From Betaproteobacteria bacterium (GTDB lineage: Bacteria; Pseudomonadota; Gammaproteobacteria; Burkholderiales; Casimicrobiaceae), in NCBI GenBank assembly GCA_025355395.1, contig JANXZT010000121.1, forward strand, positions 1 through 19,245: DNA of 19,245 nt, written 5' to 3'. Each line of letters opens with the position of its first letter. Position 1 is the first letter of the stretch. The notes beneath the pieces are model-generated. The model worked only from the letters and a program-made list of their open reading frames with translations. It was not told the DNA's origin and ran no database searches. The position numbers and the translations under genes are program-made. Positions 7,170-13,119 of this stretch are shown here, in pieces.

Positions 7170-8019
7170 CGGCGATCGCGGCGGCGAGCAAGACCGACAA
7201 CTGCACCAGCGACGCGCGGAAATTCGCCATCGCTGTCCGCCGGCAAGGATCGAGGACCAGTGCAGCGCTCTTCATCAGGAAAAATGCACCGCCGCTGATC
7301 GCGGCGACCAGATACAACCAACCCAGGCCGTACCACGCGGGAACCATCGAGGCGAGCACGAGCAGAGCCGCGCTGGCGAAAATCGCCTGCGCTGCCTTGG
7401 CGTCGCCAACGACGACGGGCAGCATCGGCACGCCCGTGGCCTCGTAATCCTTGCGATAGGCGATCGCCAGGCTCCAGAAGTGCGGCGGCGTCCACAGGAA
7501 CAATACAATGGCAAGCCACAGCGGAGCTCCGTCGAGCCGGTCAGGCGCAACGGCGGCGGCGCCGGCGAGCACGGCGAAGCTGCCGGCAAGGCCACCGATC
7601 ACGATATTGAGCCAGGTGCGGCGCTTGAGCCAGACCGTATAGACGACGCCATAGATGAAGGCGCCGAGAAAGGTGTACAGCGCCGCAAGCGCGTTGGTCG
7701 CAAGTGTCGCGACGACGACCGAGCCCAAGGACATCAGCGCGATCAGGGCGAGCCATTTCGGCGACGCCTTGAGCCGGCCACTGACGAACGGTCGCGCTCG
7801 CGTACGCGCCATGAGTCCGTCGGTGTGACGTTCGACGTATTGGTTGAATGCGCCGGCGGCCGCAGACGAAACGATGACGGCGAGTGCGAGCGACGCGGTC
7901 CGCCAGAGCGCAGGCGCCGCCCCGGGTGCGACCGCGAGTCCGGCCAGCGCAGTGAAGCCGATCACCAGCCCGATGCGCAGCTTGAACAGATCGAAGAAGA
8001 GCGCGATTCGTGTGTTCAT
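7150..8019 (-). CDS. cyoE: Protohaem IX farnesyltransferase (haem O synthase)
   Basis: 289-residue UbiA-superfamily membrane prenyltransferase that adds a farnesyl group to haem B to give haem O. The active-site region reads NQYVERHTDGLMARTRARP, matching the N-x-x-x-[ED]-x-x-x-D-x-x-M-x-R-T-x-x-R signature of CyoE/CtaB, and YTVWLKRRTWLNIVIGG is the second conserved loop. Hydrophobic helices fill the rest. Two ATGs are available (8025 and 8019). A GGAG touches the first but is six bases from the second, so I prefer 8019. Its location between subunit I and SCO implies that the haem-copper enzyme encoded here may carry a farnesylated haem, unlike cNOR, which uses haem b. Confidence 0.93.
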   Translation of the reverse strand: MNTRIALFFDLFKLRIGLVIGFTALAGLAVAPGAAPALWRTASLALAVIVSSAAAGAFNQYVERHTDGLMARTRARPFVSGRLKASPKWLALIALMSLGSVVVATLATNALAALYTFLGAFIYGVVYTVWLKRRTWLNIVIGGLAGSFAVLAGAAAVAPDRLDGAPLWLAIVLFLWTPPHFWSLAIAYRKDYEATGVPMLPVVVGDAKAAQAIFASAALLVLASMVPAWYGLGWLYLVAAISGGAFFLMKSAALVLDPCRRTAMANFRASLVQLSVLLAAAIADATLLH

Positions 8020-8054
8020 CGTCATCTCCGCGTTGGTGTCGACTCGGCGGTGCA

Positions 8055-8090
8055 GGGCGGCGCTCAGGGGGCCCCTGGTGAGCGCCGCCC
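8055..8090. other. Perfect 12-bp hairpin between subunit I and cyoE
   Basis: GGGCGGCGCTCA (8055-8066) and TGAGCGCCGCCC (8079-8090) are exact reverse complements around a 12-base loop that itself contains GGGGCCCC. It lies 11 bases after the subunit I stop and before cyoE. No T-run follows on the minus strand. It could be a processing or stability element, or a leaky terminator, that lowers expression of cyoE and genes beyond it relative to the oxidase subunits. Confidence 0.7.
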
Positions 8091-8101
8091 GCCGCCATTT
8101 A

Positions 8102-9829
8102 TCAGGAAAGCGGCCACACCGTCGAGAGGTACTTCCAGTTGACGAAGTAGTACAGGACGAACGCCACCAGAAAAACCATTGCCAGCGTAAAGGTTCCCGG
8201 CGCGACGAAGCCCCCGAGGCCGATGTTGCCGTGGCTGGCGATCGCCACCGCGACTGGCTGCCGAGCTGGCCACGCGGCGCGTCCTTCGCGCACCGTAACC
8301 GCCTTGAAGTCCGGCGTCTCTATCTTCTTGCCGAAAAACACGCTGCCGACCGTAATCAAGAGATACGCCACGCCGCCGACGATTGCCACGAGGCCGGAGA
8401 GCGCCATGAGCCCCATCATCAGGTATGCAGCGCCCGGGAACTCATGTCCCAGGGGGTTGCCCGCGAAGGTCATGTCCCAGTGCCGGCGCGGCACGCCCAG
8501 CGTTCCCGCGCCCATCATGAACACTGCGAATCCGCTCATCCCAAGGCCGAACAGATACGGCTGCCACTTGGAGAGTCCCGGGAACATGAGCTCACGGCGG
8601 AACAGCACTGGGATCAGGAAGTAGGTCAGCGACATGAACGCGAGCGTGGTGCCGACGACGACCGTCGCATGGAAGTGACCCGGCACGTAGATCGTGTTGT
8701 GGATGATGAGGTTCAACTGCTCGGTCCCCATCATTACGCCCGAGATGCCGCCCAGGAAGCCGAAGCCGATGAGCGAGATGAACATCCCCGAAAAGACAGG
8801 ATTACCCCACGGCGCCTTGCGCAGCCATTCGAACAGCCCCTTGTTGTAGCCTTTTTGCCGTTGCGCCACTTCGATCGCGCCGGGCACGGTCAACCCATGC
8901 ACCATCGACGCCAGCACGGCGAGGTACATCGCGTAGCTGGTATTGAAGATCTTCCAGTTCGAGGTGAGCCCCGGATCCGCCAACAGGTGGTGCGCCGAGG
9001 CGAGCTGCAGGAAGAAGATGTAAAGCAGGAACGCGCCGCGCGAGACCTTCTCCGACATCGGCTTGGCGCCGAACACGATTGCCGCGATCAAGTACCAGAT
9101 CGATACGTGGGCCGCGACATTGATCTGCTGCGAGCTATGGCCGAAGGCCCACCACACGGTCTTGTACATCAGCGAGTCGATGGAGTTGACCAGCCCGAGC
9201 GACCAGAGGAAGGTCGGGATCAGGATGATCGCGCCCGAGGCAATCGTGAACACCGCGATGATGCAGGCGGTCACCGCGCCGAATGTCACCAGCGGCAGTG
9301 AGCCGATGTAGGTTTTTTCGCTCTTGGCGACCACCAGCGTGCCGAGGAACACGAACAGGCCGATCAGCGCACCGACCGCGAACAGGATCAACCCGAGGTA
9401 GAACGCCGGGTGCGCGCCCATCGGCGCATAGGAGGTGAACATCACGCTGGAATCGCCACGGAACACCGCGACGTTGTTGGTCAGCGCGCCGATCACCATC
9501 AGGAAGAAACCGGTCCACGCCCAGCGCGGCGCGGCAATACGGCAGCGCAACAGCGTCGAGGCGCAGAAGTACAGCACCGCGATCTCGAAAAAGATGATCC
9601 AGAACACGAGCATGTCGAGCCCGTGCGCGGTCAGGGCGAGATAAAACCAGTCGGCCGGCAACAGGTGCACCGCCGGCCAGCGGGTGAGTATGACCAGCAG
9701 GGCCAAGACGCCGCCGACCAAGAGCGACACGACGCCGGCGACCGCATTCCAGCGGATCAGCTTCTCGCCTTGCTCGTGGAAAACCAGGCCCGTCGTCGGG
9801 CAGGTGCGGAAGTTACGATTGATCGCCAT
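8102..9829 (-). CDS. Haem-copper subunit I, candidate CuA-type (sNOR-like) NO reductase
   Basis: 575-residue polytopic catalytic subunit. Six ligand histidines are visible: H69 (helix II, LTAHGLDML), H231 (helix VI, AFGHSSQQINV), H280/H281 (helix VII, ASAHHLL) and H385/H387 (helix X, VPGHFHA). The residue four after H231, Tyr in A- and B-family O2 reductases, is Gln (Q235), and the P-E-V part of GHPEVY is replaced by S-S-Q. Loss of that cross-linked Tyr is a mark of NO-reducing members of the superfamily. With its CuA subunit II, SenC partner and closeness to nirS, this suggests the sNOR (norSY) type; an unusual O2 reductase remains possible. ATG at 9829 was chosen because AGGGG lies six bases before it; a GTG one codon earlier is less likely. 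It follows subunit II by ten bases. Confidence 0.85.
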   Translation of the reverse strand: MAINRNFRTCPTTGLVFHEQGEKLIRWNAVAGVVSLLVGGVLALLVILTRWPAVHLLPADWFYLALTAHGLDMLVFWIIFFEIAVLYFCASTLLRCRIAAPRWAWTGFFLMVIGALTNNVAVFRGDSSVMFTSYAPMGAHPAFYLGLILFAVGALIGLFVFLGTLVVAKSEKTYIGSLPLVTFGAVTACIIAVFTIASGAIILIPTFLWSLGLVNSIDSLMYKTVWWAFGHSSQQINVAAHVSIWYLIAAIVFGAKPMSEKVSRGAFLLYIFFLQLASAHHLLADPGLTSNWKIFNTSYAMYLAVLASMVHGLTVPGAIEVAQRQKGYNKGLFEWLRKAPWGNPVFSGMFISLIGFGFLGGISGVMMGTEQLNLIIHNTIYVPGHFHATVVVGTTLAFMSLTYFLIPVLFRRELMFPGLSKWQPYLFGLGMSGFAVFMMGAGTLGVPRRHWDMTFAGNPLGHEFPGAAYLMMGLMALSGLVAIVGGVAYLLITVGSVFFGKKIETPDFKAVTVREGRAAWPARQPVAVAIASHGNIGLGGFVAPGTFTLAMVFLVAFVLYYFVNWKYLSTVWPLS

Positions 9830-9839
9830 CACCGTCCCC

Positions 9840-10385
9840 TTATTTCTTCACCACATAGAGCTTGCTCGCCATCGTGTGGTGGTTGATGCCGCAGTACTCG
9901 TTACAGATGATCGAATAGGTGCCCGGCTTCGTCGGCGTCACTGTCACGATGTGCTCGTAGCCGGGGTGAACCTCGATGTTGATGTTCTCCGGCTGCAGCG
10001 AAAAGCCGTGCAGGTAATCCATCGACGACAGGTGCAGGCGGTACGTCTTGCCCTCTTCGAGCTCGAGCATCGGCCACCATTGCCACAGCCGCGCGATCAG
10101 GTAGACGTCGCTGCCCGCCGGCGGATGCACGACAGGGATCTTCAGCTCGGTCTCGGTGCGCACCGTGTACTTGTCGACGACTTCCTGGGTTTTCTTGCTG
10201 AACATCTCAGGAGTCGTACGGTAGGCTTCGTTCGAGAGGTTCTGCTTACCGTAGATATGCCAGTACGGCATCATGAAGAAGAGAACCATGCACCAGACAA
10301 AGGCAATGACGATCCAGGTGCCTTCGACGCGGTCCAGCGGCTGCTTCCACCAGATCCGGTCCGGCGGTGGCTGTATAGCGCTCAT
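9840..10385 (-). CDS. Haem-copper enzyme subunit II with CuA site
   Basis: 181 residues with one N-terminal transmembrane helix (about 22-41) and a periplasmic cupredoxin domain. The CuA ligands are complete: H126 (DYLHGFSL), C161, E163, C165, H169 and M172 in CNEYCGINHHTM. WQWWPM (102-107) resembles the aromatic patch where cytochrome c donates electrons. The single helix and short length resemble B-family (ba3) and sNOR subunit II rather than the two-helix A-family form. It accepts electrons from a soluble cytochrome c, possibly the nirM-like protein encoded here, and passes them to subunit I. Start ATG at 10385 has AAGGGAGA upstream. Confidence 0.9.
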   Translation of the reverse strand: MSAIQPPPDRIWWKQPLDRVEGTWIVIAFVWCMVLFFMMPYWHIYGKQNLSNEAYRTTPEMFSKKTQEVVDKYTVRTETELKIPVVHPPAGSDVYLIARLWQWWPMLELEEGKTYRLHLSSMDYLHGFSLQPENINIEVHPGYEHIVTVTPTKPGTYSIICNEYCGINHHTMASKLYVVKK

Positions 10386-10412
10386 GCGGAGTCTCCCTTG
10401 GTTTCCCGGGAC

Positions 10413-10592
10413 CTACTTGGCGATCGGGATACCCACGATTTCCATCACGCCCCAGATGATGTAGAGCACTGTCGGCATGGCGACACCAATGAAAAGCAGC
10501 AGGAACGGATTGTCGAGAAGCTGCTGCATTGCCGGAATCGGCTCATCGAGATCGTCGTCATCGAGGTCGGGAGAGGGTGTCGCAATGCTCAT
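10413..10592 (-). CDS. Small single-helix membrane protein, probable oxidase accessory subunit
   Basis: 59-residue protein with an acidic N-terminus (LDDDDLDEP) and one transmembrane helix (about 28-50, FLLLFIGVAMPTVLYIIWG). It is the first gene of the minus-strand operon, 27 bases before subunit II. Small one-helix subunits (such as IIa of ba3 oxidase) often accompany short subunit II proteins, so a structural subunit role is inferred; no sequence motif proves it. The start at 10592 is set by AAGGAG seven bases before ATG. A longer reading from 10646 has no such site. Confidence 0.75.
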   Translation of the reverse strand: MSIATPSPDLDDDDLDEPIPAMQQLLDNPFLLLFIGVAMPTVLYIIWGVMEIVGIPIAK

Positions 10593-10693
10593 CGCTATGC
10601 TCCTTGGGTGGATGCCGGCGGATGGACGTGCGGACGATCTCCGCAAGTCGTTTCTGTAGTTGCTGAATTTAGGCGACTTGCGGGTGATTGCAA

Positions 10694-10707
10694 TTGATGC
10701 GCATCAA
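10694..10707 (-). promoter_or_regulatory. FNR/DNR box, oxidase operon promoter
   Basis: TTGATGCGCATCAA is a perfect match to TTGAT-N4-ATCAA. With its centre at -41.5 the minus-strand start site would be 10659, and the hexamer at exactly -12 to -7 (10666-10671) reads TAAATT on the minus strand, 4 of 6 to consensus. The ATG of the small subunit lies 67 bases further. This is classic class II activator geometry, implying anaerobic and/or NO induction. Confidence 0.8.
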
Positions 10708-10812
10708 AGAAAAACGATCTGGCTTGGTCTCAAATGCCGCCACCCATCGCGCCGGCCCGCGCTCGCGAGGCGCGACCGAAGAGGTCGAGCTCGACCGTGG
10801 GCGGTGAAGCGC

Positions 10813-10826
10813 TTGATGCGCATCAA
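10813..10826 (+). promoter_or_regulatory. FNR/DNR box, DUF2249-ybiB promoter
   Basis: A second exact copy of TTGATGCGCATCAA, including the spacer. With its centre at -41.5 the plus-strand start is 10861, and the -12 to -7 hexamer (10849-10854) is CAGAAT, 4 of 6 to TATAAT. The predicted leader to the ATG at 10918 is 57 bases. Confidence 0.78.
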
Positions 10827-10917
10827 TGCGTTGTCGGGCTTCAGTCTCCAGAATTGTTCCCTGATTGAAACTCCGTCGATGCGCGAAACGGCCGCATTGG
10901 CAAGAACGGGTGAGGCC

Positions 10918-11148
10918 ATGGCCAACACGATTGAACTCGACGTGCGCGGGCTCGAAGCGCCGGAACCGTTGGTGCAAGTATTGGAAGCGCTCGACAAGCT
11001 GCCGTTCGCCGACTGCCTGCTGCTGAAGATCGACTGCCGGCCGCAGCCGCTCTTCCGGATCCTCGAACGCAATGGCTACGCGTACGAAGAGCGGCCCGGT
11101 AGCGATGCGCTGTTCGAGATCTCCATTCGGAAACGCGAGTCGGCATGA
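10918..11148 (+). CDS. DUF2249 domain protein
   Basis: 76-residue cytoplasmic protein of the DUF2249 family. It opens with the typical LDVRGLEAPEPLVQVLEAL and continues through PLFRILERNGYAYE. The family has a TusA-like size and is frequently found next to denitrification and other redox genes; its biochemical role is not established. The usual DxRxLxxPxP pattern of TusA-like folds is present without the TusA active cysteine, since Glu-Ala-Pro stands there. Start ATG at 10918 is supported by GGTGAGG five bases upstream; an ATG at 10879 would add 13 unlikely residues. The stop overlaps the next start in an ATGA, so it is translationally coupled to the ybiB-like gene. Confidence 0.8.
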   Translation: MANTIELDVRGLEAPEPLVQVLEALDKLPFADCLLLKIDCRPQPLFRILERNGYAYEERPGSDALFEISIRKRESA

Positions 11149-12176
11149 GGGAGGCCCGGTCGCCGCCGCCTGCCGACTCGGCACAGTTGCAGAAGGAGGT
11201 CGGTGCCGGATCGCACCGCGCGCCGGACCTTGGTGCTGATGTTGCGCGCGAGCTGTTCGCCGCGATGCTCGATGCCACAGTGCCGAGCTCGGAGCTCGGC
11301 GCAATCCTGGTCGCGTATCGCGTCAAAGGGGAAACGGTCGCGGAGTTGAGTGGTTTCATGGCCGCGCTCGGCGCGCGCGTGGCGCGCCTGGAGCTGCCCG
11401 CCGACCGGCCGCGCCCGGTGTTGCTGCCGACTTACAGCGGCGCCCGTCGCCTGCCCAATCTCACCGCGCTGCTCGCGCTGCTTCTCAAGCGCTATGGCGT
11501 CCCGGTGCTGCTCCACGGCACCGTCGGAGAAGGTAGCGACTTCGGCCGCGTCGCGACCGCTGCAGTGCTGGGGGAGCTCGGCATCGATCCCGCGACGTCG
11601 ATTGCCGAGGCACAGCAACGGATCGCGAGGGAGGGTATTGTGTATGCACCCATCGCGCTTCTGGCGCCAGAGCTCGCCGCGCTGCTTGCGCTGCGGCGGA
11701 CTACGGGCTTGCGCAGCACTGCACATACCTTGGCCAAGCTCATCGATCCATTCGCCGGTAACGCTTTTCGAGTCGTCAGCGTATCGGATCCCGATAAGCG
11801 CGGGAGAATGCGCGACTTCCTGACCGCGACGCGCGCTAACGCGCTGCTCTTGCGCGGCACCGAAGGCGAGCCTTTCGCCAATCCCCGCCGCCAGCCTCGG
11901 CTCGAGTGGTTCGAAGACGGTGTCGGTACGATGTTGTTTGATGCGGATACCGAGGTGCTCGCCAATGTGCCGGTCCTGCCGGCCACAGTCGATGCGTCGG
12001 CCACCGCCGCGTGGATCGCTGCGGCGCTTGCTGGCGAAGTGGCGATCCCGCTACCGATCCTCAACCAGCTCGCGTGCTGTCTTCATGGCGTGCACCAGGC
12101 CGGGAGCGCGCGTGCTCGGCCGCGGGCTCGAACCACGACAGCTTCGCCTGCAGGCGCACCACCTCGCCGACGATGA
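11145..12176 (+). CDS. ybiB: YbiB/TrpD2-like protein (anthranilate phosphoribosyltransferase fold)
   Basis: 343-residue protein related to E. coli YbiB, a TrpD-like fold protein reported to bind nucleic acid rather than act in tryptophan synthesis. Matching segments include the N-terminal bundle ELGAILVAYRVKGE, PTYSGARRLPNLT, VPVLLHGT, RSTAHTLAKLIDPF, GTEGEPFANPRR and the terminal QLACCL. After QLACCL the last 30 residues are Arg/Pro/Ala-rich, do not resemble YbiB, and lie antisense to the end of nirE. Start at 11145 by ATGA coupling with DUF2249. Why a YbiB protein sits in denitrification loci is not known to me. Confidence 0.85.
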   Translation: MREARSPPPADSAQLQKEVGAGSHRAPDLGADVARELFAAMLDATVPSSELGAILVAYRVKGETVAELSGFMAALGARVARLELPADRPRPVLLPTYSGARRLPNLTALLALLLKRYGVPVLLHGTVGEGSDFGRVATAAVLGELGIDPATSIAEAQQRIAREGIVYAPIALLAPELAALLALRRTTGLRSTAHTLAKLIDPFAGNAFRVVSVSDPDKRGRMRDFLTATRANALLLRGTEGEPFANPRRQPRLEWFEDGVGTMLFDADTEVLANVPVLPATVDASATAAWIAAALAGEVAIPLPILNQLACCLHGVHQAGSARARPRARTTTASPAGAPPRRR

Positions 12177-12960
12177 TCAGCGTCGGCGGCACCAATGCCG
12201 CCGCCTTCGCATGCTCGGGCAGCGTTGCCAGCGTCGCGACGACGACCCGCTGCTGCGCGGTTGTGCCCTGCTGCACGATCGCGGCTGGCGTGGTTGCCCG
12301 CAAGCCGTGTGCGACGAGCTCGCGGCACAGTGTCGCCAATCCCTGCAGTCCCATGTAGACCACGATCGTCTGGCGCGGACACGCCAGCGCGTCCCAGTCG
12401 AGATCCATCGTCCCGTCCTTGAGATGTCCCGTGACGAAAACGCAGACCTGCGCGTGATCGCGATGGGTCAGCGGGATGCCGGCATACGCGGCGACCCCAT
12501 TCGCCGCGGACACACCCGGCACGACCTCGAACGGGATCCCGTTGTCGGCGAGCGTTTCGAGTTCCTCGCCGCCGCGGCCGAAGATGAACGGGTCACCGCC
12601 CTTCAGGCGCACGACACGTTTGCCTTCGCGGGCGAGCCGGACGAGCAGCGCGCTGATGCCATCCTGCGGCAGCGTGTGGCGGTTGCGTTCCTTGCCGACG
12701 TAGATGAGCTGGGTGCGCGGTCGCGCCAGCGCCACGATTTCCGGCGCCACCAGCCGGTCGTAAACGATCGCGTCGGCACGCTCGATCATTCGCAACGCGC
12801 GCAGCGTCAGCAATTCGGGGTCGCCCGGACCAGCGCCGACGAGCGCGACGCTGCCTGAATTGCCGGCACTCTTGCGCGGATGAGCGCCCGGCACGAATAC
12901 GCGGATTTCGCCGAACACGCCGTCTGCCCCCGTTCCGCGTTGCGCTGCGCCGTCTTCCAT
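12061..12960 (-). CDS. nirE: Uroporphyrinogen-III C-methyltransferase
   Basis: 299-residue SUMT that uses S-adenosylmethionine to methylate uroporphyrinogen III at C2 and C7, giving precorrin-2, the branch point to sirohaem and haem d1. Visible family motifs are VALVGAGPGDPELLTLRA (about 39-56), YDRL, RLKGGDPFIFGRGGEE (118-133), VPGVSAA (148-154), GIPLTHR and the C-terminal PTLIIVGEVV. The start at 12960 is supported by AAGAGGTG upstream; the reading frame extends to 13038 without support. Being divergent from nirS across a shared FNR/DNR box makes nirE the apt name, but cobA/sirohaem use is not excluded by sequence. The last 20 or so residues (after LSWFEPA) look non-conserved and overlap ybiB tail to tail. 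Confidence 0.88.
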   Translation of the reverse strand: MEDGAAQRGTGADGVFGEIRVFVPGAHPRKSAGNSGSVALVGAGPGDPELLTLRALRMIERADAIVYDRLVAPEIVALARPRTQLIYVGKERNRHTLPQDGISALLVRLAREGKRVVRLKGGDPFIFGRGGEELETLADNGIPFEVVPGVSAANGVAAYAGIPLTHRDHAQVCVFVTGHLKDGTMDLDWDALACPRQTIVVYMGLQGLATLCRELVAHGLRATTPAAIVQQGTTAQQRVVVATLATLPEHAKAAALVPPTLIIVGEVVRLQAKLSWFEPAAEHARSRPGARHEDSTRAG

Positions 12961-13024
12961 GCAACACCTCTTGCGCCAGCCTTGTGCGCCGTCGAGACTG
13001 TAATTCGCGCAACGCAGGGGAACC

Positions 13025-13038
13025 TTGACCCTCATCAA
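13025..13038. promoter_or_regulatory. FNR/DNR box in the nirE-nirS divergent region
   Basis: TTGAC-CCTC-ATCAA on plus (TTGAT-GAGG-GTCAA on minus, the form typical of DNR/ANR sites). Class II spacing predicts a nirS start at 13073 with a weak -10 (GATCCT, 3 of 6), and a nirE start at 12990 with TACAGT (4 of 6) at exactly -12 to -7. One site may therefore serve both directions. Confidence 0.75.
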
Positions 13039-13119
13039 GGAATGGCACGCGCCGATGGATGATCCTTGACGGCGTCGAGAGGACCACGTTTATCCGTTCA
13101 TCCACGAGGAGCCTGAATC

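Larger units (their letters stand above)
10593..10917. promoter_or_regulatory. Divergent regulatory region with two promoters
   Basis: 325 bases without a gene, between the oxidase operon (minus) and the DUF2249-ybiB operon (plus). It holds two identical FNR/DNR boxes (listed separately), a separate 14-bp palindrome at 10783-10796 (GGTCGAGCTCGACC), and -10-like hexamers on both strands. I see no RNA gene or small reading frame with a ribosome site in it. Confidence 0.8.

Noticed and set aside
7147..9301. Two long plus-strand open frames across cyoE and subunit I.
   Set aside because: Low-complexity Arg/His/Glu-rich translations antisense to clearly identified membrane protein genes, with no ribosome sites of note.
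11282..11300. Inverted repeat GCCGAGCTCGGAGCTCGGC, 9-bp arms with a one-base centre.
   Set aside because: It lies in the well-conserved N-terminal part of the ybiB-like coding region and arises from Ser-Glu-Leu-Gly codons in GC-rich DNA; no regulatory context.
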